From Streptomyces avermitilis MA-4680 = NBRC 14893 (lineage in GTDB: Bacteria; Actinomycetota; Actinomycetes; Streptomycetales; Streptomycetaceae): DNA of 64,000 bases. Below the pieces are notes generated by a model that saw only the letters and a program-made list of their open reading frames with translations, searched no databases and was not told the origin of the DNA. Position 1 is the first letter of the stretch. Every line of letters starts with the position of its first letter. A program made the position numbers and the translations under genes. Shown here in pieces: positions 18,941 to 26,523 of this stretch. Where the stretch lies: NCBI RefSeq assembly GCF_000009765.2, contig NC_003155.5, forward strand, positions 5,146,001 to 5,210,000, written 5' to 3'.

Positions 18941-20073
18941 CTCTCCACCTCCCCGTACGCGATCAACTCCCCGAGCTCCTGGAGCACTTCGCTCCCGCAC
19001 CCCAGGTACGCGTCCAGCTGGCGCCCCCAGAGGAAGTGCCGGTGGACCGGGTGCTCGAGGTCGGCTCCCGCTCCGCCGTGCAGATGCTGGCCCGTGTGCA
19101 CGACCCGCTGCCCCGCTTCCGAGGCCCACCAGGCCGCGGTCAGGGCCTGAGCGGCGTACGGCAGGCCCTCGTCGCGCCGCCAGGCCGCCTCGTACGCCGT
19201 CAGCCGTATCGCCTCGGTGTCCATGTACGCGTCGGCGGCCCGGAGTTGCACCGCCTGCTTGGCGGCGAGCGGGCGCCCGAACTGCTCGCGGGTGTTCGTG
19301 TGCGCCACCGCCCGCGCCAGCGACCCCGCGCACACCCCGGCCTGCAACCCCGCGAAGGCGGTACGTGCGGTGGCGACCACGTCCGCGTAGACCTGATCGA
19401 TGTGGTCGTTATCGATCAGATCGTGATCGATGCGGTCGTGATCGACACGTTCGTGATCGACACGTTCGTGATCGACACGTTCGTGACCGGCGCCGTCATG
19501 GTCCCCGCCGAGCCGCTCGGCCGGTGTCCCGTCCAGTGTCAGTCGCCCGGCCGACCAGGGCGCCGTCAGCTCCACCGGCTCGCAACGCGCGTCGGCGGTC
19601 CGCACCAGCCACAGCCGCCGCCGGTCGTCCGCGACAAGGACATGCGTGGCGTCCTGGAGCCAGGGCACCACCGGCGCGGTGCCGCTCAGCCCGCCGCGCG
19701 CGCCGGCCCCTACACCTCCCTGGGCGGGCAACGCCCCGCTCACCACCACCGAACCGTCCCCGATCCCCGGCAGCAACCGCTCGCGCTGCTCGGGCGACCC
19801 ATGTGCCGCCACCGCCAGCAGCCCGTACACACAGCTCGCCGCGAACGGCACCTGTGCCGTCGTGCGCCCCTGCTCCTCCAGCAGGAGCACCAAGCCCAGG
19901 AGGCCGACGTCCGTCACCGCGGCGACGAGCCCCGCCGAGCACAGCGTCTTCCACAGCGTGGCATCGGAGCCGGTCCCCGCGGCCGACAGGCGGTCGTGGG
20001 TGGAGAGGTCGCCGAAGATCCGTGCGGCGAGGTCGCGGGCCGCCGCCTGATCCTCCGTCGGCGTGAAATCCAT
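18937..20073 (-). CDS. Acyl-CoA dehydrogenase, ChsE1/FadE28-like, with repeat insertion
   Basis: FAD-dependent acyl-CoA dehydrogenase fold of 378 residues. It begins MDFTPTEDQAAARDLAARIF, keeps the C-terminal helical domain with HTNTREQFGRPLAAKQAVQ, and ends QELGELIAYGEVER. In the mycobacterial cassette FadE28-type subunits pair with FadE29 as heterotetramers. The C-terminal linker carries an insertion of about 30 residues rich in DHERVDH-type pentads (DNA 19392-19487). ATG 20073 follows the upstream stop as TGACATG. Confidence 0.88.
   Translation of the reverse strand: MDFTPTEDQAAARDLAARIFGDLSTHDRLSAAGTGSDATLWKTLCSAGLVAAVTDVGLLGLVLLLEEQGRTTAQVPFAASCVYGLLAVAAHGSPEQRERLLPGIGDGSVVVSGALPAQGGVGAGARGGLSGTAPVVPWLQDATHVLVADDRRRLWLVRTADARCEPVELTAPWSAGRLTLDGTPAERLGGDHDGAGHERVDHERVDHERVDHDRIDHDLIDNDHIDQVYADVVATARTAFAGLQAGVCAGSLARAVAHTNTREQFGRPLAAKQAVQLRAADAYMDTEAIRLTAYEAAWRRDEGLPYAAQALTAAWWASEAGQRVVHTGQHLHGGAGADLEHPVHRHFLWGRQLDAYLGCGSEVLQELGELIAYGEVER
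19392..19487. repeat. 15-bp tandem repeat inside the FadE28-like gene
   Basis: Degenerate tandem array with period 15 bp, core GTGATCGACACGTTC (exact in about three units, drifting toward 19392). It is in frame and encodes alternating H/D/E/R/V/I pentads in the linker between the beta and C-terminal helical domains of the dehydrogenase. Confidence 0.85.
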
Positions 20074-20074
20074 G

Positions 20075-21025
20075 TCAGCCCCCACCGCCCCCGGCGCCCT
20101 CACCGGCCCGGAACACCGGCAGCTCCAGATCGTCGTCGTAGCGCACGAATTCCAGACGTACGGGCAGGCCGATCCGCACCTTGTCGTACGGCACCCCGAT
20201 CACGTTGCTGACGATCCGCACGCCCTCGGCCAGCTCGATCAGACCGACCGCATAGGGAGGGTCGAAGGCGGGGAAGGACGGGTGGTGCATGACGACGTAC
20301 GAGTAGACGGTCCCTTCGCCGCTCGCCTCGACCGTGTCCCACTCCGCACAGCCGCACGCGTTGCACCCCGGCAGCCAGGGGAAGCGCAGCGTTCCGCAAC
20401 CGGCGCACCGCTGGATCAGCAACTGGTGGTGCTCGACACCCGCCCAGAACCCGGCGTTGTCCCGGTTCACCACCGGCCGGGGCCTGCGGGTGCCCTCGTC
20501 GGCCGGAGCCTTTCGGGTGTCCGGGGTCCGGTCGGGTGAGCGCTGGGCGTTCGGCGCGTACTTCAGGATGCGGAAACGGTGGGTGCCGGCGAGCTCTCCG
20601 TCCGCTCGTACGTCCATGCGGGTCGTCACGAAGTACCCGGTGCCGAGCTTCGTCCGCTTCCGCTCGGACACGGACTCGATGACCGCGTCGAAGGTGATCT
20701 CGTCCCCGGGCCGCAGCGGGCGCAGATACTCCTGCTCGCAGTCCGTGGCGACCACCGAGGCACAGCCGGCGTCGTCGAGCAGTCCCAGCAGATCGTCGTA
20801 CGCGTCCGTCCGCCCTTCGTGCCCGGAGAGGCCGCCCATCGTCCACACCTGGAGCATGGTGGGCGGCGCCACGGCCGCCGGGCCCGCGTACGCCGAACCC
20901 GTGTCGCCCATCGCCTCGCACCAGTGGCGGATCATCGGCTCGTTGACCCGGTCCTTGCCCACGCCCCCGACCGCGGCGGGCCGCCCTTCGTACGCCTTCA
21001 GGCGTGCGTACAGCTCCTCCGTCAC
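20075..21025 (-). CDS. ChsH2-like protein: MaoC-type hydratase plus DUF35 OB-fold
   Basis: Fusion of 316 residues. Residues 1-165 form a MaoC/FAS1-like hot-dog domain (NEPMIRHWCEAMGD, LQVWTMGGLSG, RPLRPGDEITFDAVIESVSERK). Residues 180-316 form a DUF35 domain: zinc ribbon CAGCGTLRFPWLPGCNACGC and OB-fold GTVYSYVVMHHPSFPAFDPP. This architecture and length match Rv3542c (ChsH2, 311 residues), which hydrates the enoyl-CoA with ChsH1 and, through DUF35, activates Ltp2. GTG 21025 overlaps the upstream stop. The C-terminus ends in a short Gly run. Confidence 0.9.
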   Translation of the reverse strand: MTEELYARLKAYEGRPAAVGGVGKDRVNEPMIRHWCEAMGDTGSAYAGPAAVAPPTMLQVWTMGGLSGHEGRTDAYDDLLGLLDDAGCASVVATDCEQEYLRPLRPGDEITFDAVIESVSERKRTKLGTGYFVTTRMDVRADGELAGTHRFRILKYAPNAQRSPDRTPDTRKAPADEGTRRPRPVVNRDNAGFWAGVEHHQLLIQRCAGCGTLRFPWLPGCNACGCAEWDTVEASGEGTVYSYVVMHHPSFPAFDPPYAVGLIELAEGVRIVSNVIGVPYDKVRIGLPVRLEFVRYDDDLELPVFRAGEGAGGGGG

Positions 21026-22311
21026 CGCCGCCCCCTCGTCATCCCGAGCCGCATCGTGGCCACGATCTCCCGCTGCACCTCGCTCACCCCGCCCCCGAAC
21101 GTGTTGATCTGCGCCGCTCTGTTCATCCGCTCCAACTCACCGTCCCCGAGCACTCCCGGCGAACCGGAGCGGATCAGTCCTGCCTCTCCGACAATTTCCT
21201 GACACATGCGATACGTCGCGACAGTCGATTCAGTTCCCGCGAACTTCACCCCGCTCGCGTCGCCGGGGGCCGGCCCGCCCGCCCCCGCATCCCCCACCAA
21301 ACGCCAGTTGAGCAGGCGCGTTGCCGCCAGCCGGGCATGCGCTTCGGCCAGCCGGGACCGCACCCAAGGCTCGTCAACCCGGCGCCGCCCGGTCACCGGA
21401 TCGGGGGTACGTGCCGCCTTCAGCGCGGCCGTGCAGAAGTCCTCGGCCTGCATGCCGATCGCGGCGAGCGCGACCCGCTCGTGGTTGAGCTGGCTGGTGA
21501 TGAGCCCCCAGCCTCCGTTCACCTCACCGACCAGGTTCGAGAAGGGGACCCGGACGCCGTCGTAGTACGTGGCCGTCGTGGTCAGGCCGCCCACCGTCTC
21601 GATCGGCGTCCACGAGAACCCGGGGGCGTCCGTGGGGACGAGCAGGATCGAGATGCCGTGGTGCTTGGGCGCGTCGGGGTCGGTGCGACAGGCGAGCCAG
21701 ATCCAGTCGGCGTGCTGGGCGTTGGAGGTGAAGATCTTCTGCCCGTCGATCAGCCAGTCCCCGTCCAGGCCACCGCCTGCGTCCCCACCGCCGTCCCCGA
21801 TTCCGTCCCCGATTCCGTCCCCGCCTCCGTCCCCGCCTCCGTCCCCGGTTCCATCCCCGCCTCCGTCCCCGGTTCCATCCCCGGCTCCGTCGTCCCGCAC
21901 GGCGCGCGTCCGCAGGGAGGCGAGGTCCGTGCCCGCCGAGGGCTCCGAGTACCCGATCGCGAAGACGAGGTCGCCACTCAGGATGCGGGGCAGGAAGAAC
22001 GCCTTCTGCGCCTCGCTCCCGTACCTCATCAGCGTGGGGCCGACGGTGTTCAGCGTGACCATCGACAGCGGTGCGCCCGCCCGGTACGCCTCGTCGAAGA
22101 ACACGAACTGCTCATCCGCGCCACGCCCTTGCCCCCCGTACGCGACCGGCCAGCCGAGGCCGAGCAGTCCGTCGGCGCCGATGCGACGCAGCAGTGCGCG
22201 CTGCCGGCCGGGGTCGTCGGCGGGCGGCGGGCCGTCCGGCATCAGGTCCCGGAAGTACGTACGCAGCTCGGCGCGCAGCCGCTGCTGGCGTTCGGTGGGG
22301 GCGAGGTGCAC
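21022..22311 (-). CDS. Acyl-CoA dehydrogenase, ChsE2/FadE29-like, with Gly/Asp repeat insertion
   Basis: Acyl-CoA dehydrogenase of 429 residues, about 40 longer than FadE29. Conserved parts: TPTLMRYGSEAQKAFFLPRIL, FAIGYSEPSAGTDLASL (FAD/substrate loop), GQKIFTSNAQHADWIWLACRTDP, and the C-terminal GEAGLIRSGSPG. A Gly/Asp-rich insert (GDGTGDGGGD-type units, DNA 21781-21895) sits in the middle beta-domain turn just before the WLIDGQKIF strand. GTG 22311 has GGGAGGG upstream. It is the first gene of the operon, which has a palindrome at 22349-22365. Confidence 0.89.
   Translation of the reverse strand: MHLAPTERQQRLRAELRTYFRDLMPDGPPPADDPGRQRALLRRIGADGLLGLGWPVAYGGQGRGADEQFVFFDEAYRAGAPLSMVTLNTVGPTLMRYGSEAQKAFFLPRILSGDLVFAIGYSEPSAGTDLASLRTRAVRDDGAGDGTGDGGGDGTGDGGGDGGGDGIGDGIGDGGGDAGGGLDGDWLIDGQKIFTSNAQHADWIWLACRTDPDAPKHHGISILLVPTDAPGFSWTPIETVGGLTTTATYYDGVRVPFSNLVGEVNGGWGLITSQLNHERVALAAIGMQAEDFCTAALKAARTPDPVTGRRRVDEPWVRSRLAEAHARLAATRLLNWRLVGDAGAGGPAPGDASGVKFAGTESTVATYRMCQEIVGEAGLIRSGSPGVLGDGELERMNRAAQINTFGGGVSEVQREIVATMRLGMTRGRR
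21781..21895. repeat. 12-bp tandem repeat inside the FadE29-like gene
   Basis: About nine degenerate units with 12-bp period on the plus strand (CGATTCCGTCCC, CGCCTCCGTCCC, CGGTTCCATCCC). The array is in frame and encodes GDGI/GDGG/GDGT tetrads of the dehydrogenase. Confidence 0.88.
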
Positions 22312-22348
22312 GGCGGCGGCCCTCCCGGACCTCGTACGGGCAACGATT

Positions 22349-22365
22349 TCTGACTGTCCGTCAGA
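22349..22365. promoter_or_regulatory. Candidate TetR-type operator for the igr-like operon
   Basis: TCTGACTGTCCGTCAGA: perfect 6-bp arms around a 5-bp spacer, 38 bp upstream of the first gene of the five-gene operon. Position and form suit a TetR-family repressor responding to an acyl-CoA (inference). No such regulator gene lies in the window. Confidence 0.5.
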
Positions 22366-22470
22366 CGCCGTGCACTGTCAAGGTCACGGGAGCTCAGCCC
22401 CGGGTCGCGGGGCTCGGGGCTCGGGCCGGAGGCACCCAGGGACCGTCCACGCGCGCGTGGTGCACGAAAA

Positions 22471-22508
22471 CGTCTGCGCGGCGATGCCGAAGCACCGCCG
22501 CGCAGACG
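22471..22508 (-). terminator. Terminator of the small secreted-protein gene
   Basis: Inverted repeat CGTCTGCGCGGCG / CGCCGCGCAGACG with a 12-nt loop, followed on the minus strand by CGTTTTCG. It lies 64 bp beyond the stop of the 78-residue secreted protein gene. Confidence 0.75.
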
Positions 22509-22571
22509 CTTTACCACTCCACAAAGCACCCCAGCGGTTTCAGGGCCGATGGGAGCGCATCGGCCCTGCGC

Positions 22572-22808
22572 TCACCAGAGGTTGCCGAAGTTGACGGCGA
22601 CGTTCTCGTTCTTCTGGTTGATGGTCGTGAACGGGGACCCGTTCACCTGGGCCGTGTTGCTCTGGTTCGAGGCGCCGAAGCCCACCGCCTGCTGATACGT
22701 GATGGCCGAGTTGCCGTTGTCCGCCGCGGCAACGCCCGTGAACAGTGCGGCCGCAAGGGGCAGCGCGGCGACGGCGGCGAGGACGCGAGCGGTACGGATG
22801 CTTGCCAT
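22572..22808 (-). CDS. Small secreted Asn/Gln-rich protein
   Basis: A 78-residue exported protein. The signal peptide covers residues 1-29 (RTARVLAAVAALPLAAALFTGVAA). The mature part of about 49 residues has N/Q/G/F-rich, beta-prone sequence (NGNSAITYQQAVGFG, NQSNTAQVNGSPFTTINQ, NENVAVNFGNLW) without cysteine. It is not a chaplin or rodlin by sequence, although a surface-assembly role is imaginable. ATG 22808 follows GGAGGAAAGAC. It has its own terminator, so it is monocistronic. Confidence 0.82.
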   Translation of the reverse strand: MASIRTARVLAAVAALPLAAALFTGVAAADNGNSAITYQQAVGFGASNQSNTAQVNGSPFTTINQKNENVAVNFGNLW

Positions 22809-23188
22809 GTCTTTCCTCCAGAACCAGTGCGTACGGGCCCGGCTTCCGACCGGGACGTACATGAAGTACGGCTTGATCCAGGGCAGTTGGCCGACCGCCT
22901 CGGGCTGTGCACGACGTCGCGAATCAAGAGTTGCCCACCGAATCTCCCGCGAACCACCCCGGAAGCCGTGATTCGCCCTCAAGCGTGAGGACATGTCGAT
23001 AAACCCCTTTCGTGACTCTTGCCACCTACAAACCCCCAGTCCGGGCCGGCGGAGGCGGCTCGGGTCAGGCGCCGCAAGAGGTGAAGCGTTTCGGCGCATC
23101 TGCATCCAAAACTCCCTCACCTCCGAGGCGCCCGGCACTCCCTCCCGGCCCTCTTCCCTTTTTCGAACACTCGTACGAACATGGAGGC
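22809..23188. other. Divergent intergenic region
   Basis: Spacer of 380 bp between the leftward small secreted-protein gene and the rightward Prim-Pol gene. It must hold both promoters. I see no strong consensus promoter, no RNA gene and no repeat; open frames across it lack starts and codon bias. Confidence 0.4.
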
Positions 23189-24106
23189 ATGGCCACCACT
23201 GACCGGCAGGCCACGACCCTGGCTCTGGCCCACGCCCTGTCCGCCGCCGAACGCGGACTCGCGGTGATCCCGCTGTCCCGCACCAAGCTCCCGGCCCTGC
23301 GCTCCCCCCACCGCGCCACCTCCGACCGCACCCCCTCCGACCGAGGCACGCCCCGCCACGACGTACCGGGCCCGACGGCCCCCGTCTGCCACGGCGAATG
23401 CGGCCGCTTCGGACACGGGGTGTACGACGCCTCGACCGATCCCCGGCGCATCCGCCGGCTCTTCGCGGCCGCCCCCTGGGCCACCGGCTACGGCATCGCC
23501 TGCGGCCTGCACCCGCATTTCCTGATCGGCATCGACCTCGACACCAAATCCGGTACGGACTCCTCGGCTGCCCTGCGCGAACTGGCCCTGCGCCACCTGT
23601 TCACCATCCCGGACACGGTGGTCGTGCTCACCCCGAGCGGGGGCCGCCATGTGTGGCTCAGCGGCCCGCCGGACGTCGTCGTCCCCAACTCCGCGGGCCG
23701 GCTCGCTCCCGGCATCGACATCCGCGGCGCAGGCGGCTATCTGGTCGGCCCCGGCTCACGCACCCGACACGGGGTGTACAGCACGGCTCCGGGCACCGCC
23801 CGCCTGGCGCCCGCGCCCTGCCCGACCGCCCTCCTGCGCCTGCTCACGCCCCCGCCCCGCACGCACCACCCCACGCCCCCGGCGACGGGCGAACACGGCC
23901 AGGGACTGGTCCAGTTCGTCCTCGCCGCACACGAGGGCCAGCGCAACACCCGCCTGTTCTGGGCGGCTTGCCGCGCCTACGAGAACGGCATCGGCCCCGA
24001 TCTGTCCCCCGCTCTGATCGACGCCGCCGTCCACACGGGCCTCTCGGAACGCGAGGCCCGCTCGACGCTCGCGTCGGCGGCCCGGATGACGGGGCGGCGG
24101 CCCTGA
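23189..24106 (+). CDS. Bifunctional DNA primase/polymerase (Prim-Pol) domain protein
   Basis: A 305-residue protein with an intact N-terminal Prim-Pol domain of the archaeo-eukaryotic primase type. Motif I is GIDLDTKSG (catalytic DxD) and motif II PSGGRHVWL (SGGxH). A Cys/His cluster (VCHGECGRFGH) lies before them. The C-terminal part (FWAACRAYENG...ALIDAAVHTGLSEREARSTLASA) resembles PriCT-type helical domains. Such proteins occur as chromosomal Streptomyces genes and as replication proteins of integrative elements. No helicase domain is present. ATG 23189 gives the family start MATTDRQATTLALAHALSAA. Confidence 0.86.
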   Translation: MATTDRQATTLALAHALSAAERGLAVIPLSRTKLPALRSPHRATSDRTPSDRGTPRHDVPGPTAPVCHGECGRFGHGVYDASTDPRRIRRLFAAAPWATGYGIACGLHPHFLIGIDLDTKSGTDSSAALRELALRHLFTIPDTVVVLTPSGGRHVWLSGPPDVVVPNSAGRLAPGIDIRGAGGYLVGPGSRTRHGVYSTAPGTARLAPAPCPTALLRLLTPPPRTHHPTPPATGEHGQGLVQFVLAAHEGQRNTRLFWAACRAYENGIGPDLSPALIDAAVHTGLSEREARSTLASAARMTGRRP

Positions 24107-24355
24107 GCCCAGACCGGCCGGTTTCGCGCGGCCAGATGGGCCCACCTCGAAGCGTTCGGCACCACGACCGAGGGTCAACTGCATGGGGGCTGGCAACCGC
24201 GCCTCGTGAGGTTCCGGAAGGCCAGCCCGGGTCGTTCCCCCCTTCCGATAGTCTCCCCGCGCCAAGATCACCAGCCCAAAGTCAGGTTCGGGCCAACTGC
24301 GCGACGGGGCTACGTGACTTCGCGGCTCACGTCGTCTCACGGACTGGAGAACACC

Positions 24356-24676
24356 ATGCCCCGATGGGCCGTCGTGGAAGCTCACGGTCAAGCGGAAGCC
24401 TCCATCTACGGCGTCCACAGTGAACTCGAAGGGACGGAGGCCGAAGCCGTGGCCGCGCTGCTTCGCGTCGTCGACAGCTATGAAGAGGCCGTCACCGCAG
24501 CCGGGCGCCGACGGCAGAGAAGAAAGGTCTTCCGTGTCTCCGATCGCAGCTACCTCGTACGCGTCGAAAACCTGCTGTCGAGCCATGAAGCCCACTTCAC
24601 CCTCGCCGAACTCATAGCCGACACCCACGACGACGGCCTTCCCAACACCGTGGGCGGGGCACCGAAGAGGTCGTGA
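24356..24676 (+). CDS. Hypothetical protein
   Basis: A 106-residue protein I do not recognise. ATG 24356 is preceded by GGAG at 6-7 bp. The sequence is mixed alpha/beta (MPRWAVVEAHGQAEASIYGV, EAEAVAALLRVVDSYEEAV, KVFRVSDRSYLVRVENLL), with no signal peptide or membrane segment. It sits 77 bp to the left of the left attachment repeat. Base composition is slightly lower in GC than the core neighbours, in line with mobile-element flank DNA. Confidence 0.6.
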   Translation: MPRWAVVEAHGQAEASIYGVHSELEGTEAEAVAALLRVVDSYEEAVTAAGRRRQRRKVFRVSDRSYLVRVENLLSSHEAHFTLAELIADTHDDGLPNTVGGAPKRS

Positions 24677-24752
24677 ATCCTGGCCGCAGGTTGGCCGCAC
24701 GCGCTGGTCAGAGGTGGGATACCGGCGAAGCAGGGTGAGACAAGGTCACGCG

Positions 24753-24871
24753 GAAGGGGTGCCCCTCCCGAGAGTGGCACCCCTTCTGACCTGCAACACC
24801 TTTGACCTGCGCGGTGGGTGTGGGATTTGAACCCACGGTGACATCGCTGCCACGACGGTTTTCAAGACCGT
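24753..24871. repeat. Left attachment repeat (3' tRNA-Ser fragment plus terminator)
   Basis: Identical over 119 bp to 31632-31750. Positions 24812-24871 are the 3' 60 nt of tRNA-Ser(TGA), lacking the 5' half, so it is not a functional tRNA. Positions 24753-24786 hold the tRNA terminator hairpin (AAGGGGTGCC / GGCACCCCTT). Confidence 0.93.
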
Positions 24872-25213
24872 CAAACGTGCAGTACGAACGCCCTGGTCAG
24901 GAGCTGTTTCAGCCTCCGCGGAGAGGTTGCTGGCCCACACATGGCCCACGAACCGTCCTCCCACACGGAGCGATGCGACGCACGGTGCGCGACCCGGTGG
25001 TCCCGTGGTACGTCGCCGGCCACCGGCCGCGTCATCTAGATCGGCGAATGCCTACGAGCACCCTAACGAGGCTCACTGAGCGGCCTGGTGGGCCGTCTGA
25101 GGGGTGCCGTTCGCGGCGAGCAGGCTTGGGATATCTGCCGCTGGGTGAGGTGCTACTTCCTGGGAGTAGACCAGGAAGCGCCACTATTGCGGGAGTCTGC
25201 CCAGTCTCTCCGT
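24872..25213. other. Left end of the element, no recognised gene
   Basis: 342 bp between the left attachment repeat and the lipoprotein gene. A patch at about 24890-24955 (CTGGTCAGG..., GGCCCACACATGGCCCACG) resembles the integrase-side flank sequence seen at both attachment repeats, a possible relic of another integrase end. Open frames here lack start sites and codon bias. Confidence 0.45.
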
Positions 25214-25702
25214 CTATTGTCCGACGGTGAGTGCCCAGTGAACGCGGGAGGGAGCAGTCACCGTCACTACGCCGGATTTGCGGGAGCTCTTCAGGTCCAG
25301 CTGGTTGAAGGTGCTGCTGACCTCTCCTTCCACGCATTCGAGCGGAAAGCTGAGCCCGACCGGTGCCACGGAGACAGTCAGTGTTCCCTTGCCTTGGCAG
25401 TTTACGAGGATCGCCAGGGACCCAGCCTTGATTCCGCCCCGGATTTCAATTTCTTGGTTACCGTGGGCGTTCGCGGCCTGTGCTACGGCCTCCCCGTCCG
25501 GGAGGACTGGAGCCTTGGTCACGGTTTCCCCGGGAACGTGCTCGGCACGGTCAGAAGTCGGTGATTCTTTTGGCGAGGTCGTCGAATGAGGCCGGGGCGT
25601 GCCGGAAGAGGGCGCAGCGTCATCCTGATCACTGGTGCAGCCAGCCAGCGCCACTACTGCTGCCAAACCTCCGGTGGCCGTCAGCACCCTCAGCCTTCCC
25701 AT
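25214..25702 (-). CDS. Putative lipoprotein (element cargo)
   Basis: Protein of 162 residues with a lipobox: VVALAGC, Cys near residue 21, followed by a Ser/Thr/Pro-rich spacer (DDAAPSSGTPRPHSTTSPKES). The C-terminal part (about 85-162) is a beta-rich domain with two cysteines (LVNCQGKGTLTVSVAPVG, FPLECVEGEV) and a final VTVTAPSRVHWALTVG. No function recognised. The start overlaps the end of the upstream secreted-protein gene by 13 bp. Its GC content is lower than that of core genes, which fits horizontal acquisition. Confidence 0.75.
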   Translation of the reverse strand: MGRLRVLTATGGLAAVVALAGCTSDQDDAAPSSGTPRPHSTTSPKESPTSDRAEHVPGETVTKAPVLPDGEAVAQAANAHGNQEIEIRGGIKAGSLAILVNCQGKGTLTVSVAPVGLSFPLECVEGEVSSTFNQLDLKSSRKSGVVTVTAPSRVHWALTVGQ

Positions 25703-26361
25703 ATGTACCAGCCCACCTTGTAGGGGGAGTAGCTGACGACGGTGTGTTTCGGCGATGTCGTGCAGTTTTGGTGGAGCATGTAACTCTGGCCCTTGTGCTT
25801 GAGACGGTAGACGCCGTATTTTCCGTTCGTGGTCGAGTGGGGCGGCGTATCTATGGTGAATGTGTTTCCGAGCTTGGCCGTCAATTCCGCTGTCACGGTG
25901 ACGCTGTACTTGGTTTTGATCGTGGCAAGCATCACGCTGACGGAGGTCTCCAGCTCGCCGTTGAGGCTGATGCCGACCTTGCCCGTCACCTCCGAAATGA
26001 AGGTTGTCTTGCCCGTTCTGGAAGTGCCGTTGTAGTTTGAGTTCGTGGGCCCTACACCCTTGTGGTACTTCTTCTTGGATTGCGAGATGGGCTTGTAGAC
26101 GGGGTGAGCAGGACTGCAATCCACAGCGCCGGGCAAATCCTCTTGGGAAGGCTTGGGTTCTGCCGGCGACTCATCGACCGAGTTCTCGGGAACGTCGGTG
26201 ACGTCTTCCTCGGGCTCTTCTGGTGGCGCAGTGTTAATAACCGGGTCATCGGCCGAAGCAGATGCCGACGGCAAGGAATCCGGAGTTCCATCAGCGGCCA
26301 GCGCGGGGCCGGTCAGGGCCGTGCACAGTATGAGCGCAGTCGAGAGAAACGCTGTGGGCAT
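25690..26361 (-). CDS. Putative secreted protein (element cargo)
   Basis: About 223 residues. A signal peptide (MPTAFLSTALILCTALTGPALA) is followed by an acidic Pro/Glu/Ser-rich spacer (PPEEPEEDVTDVPENSVDE) and a beta-rich, Lys/Thr-rich domain (about 95-223: KYHKGVGPTNSNYNGTSRTGK, TVTAELTAKLGNTFTI, HQNCTTSPKHTVV). Two cysteines of the domain could bond. An in-frame GTG at 26382 is an alternative start. It forms a two-gene unit with the lipoprotein. The domain vaguely suggests a secreted beta-sandwich; no enzyme motif is visible. GC is visibly below the core average. Confidence 0.72.
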   Translation of the reverse strand: MPTAFLSTALILCTALTGPALAADGTPDSLPSASASADDPVINTAPPEEPEEDVTDVPENSVDESPAEPKPSQEDLPGAVDCSPAHPVYKPISQSKKKYHKGVGPTNSNYNGTSRTGKTTFISEVTGKVGISLNGELETSVSVMLATIKTKYSVTVTAELTAKLGNTFTIDTPPHSTTNGKYGVYRLKHKGQSYMLHQNCTTSPKHTVVSYSPYKVGWYIWEG

Positions 26362-26523
26362 GCAGGTAATTCCACAAGACACCTATCCGGTGGGGACTGC
26401 CCAGTTTGACAGTCGGACACCTTGACCATATGTCGTGGTCATGCCGGAAGCGAAGACTCCGGTGATCTTCTGAGTCGGATCTGAGGTTGGCGTTTTCCAG
26501 GTCGAAGGCCGACCGGGCGTTTA

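Noticed and set aside
24802-25230. Plus-strand open frame of 142 codons over the left attachment repeat
   Set aside because: Overlaps the tRNA fragment, has no ribosome site and Streptomyces codon bias is absent.
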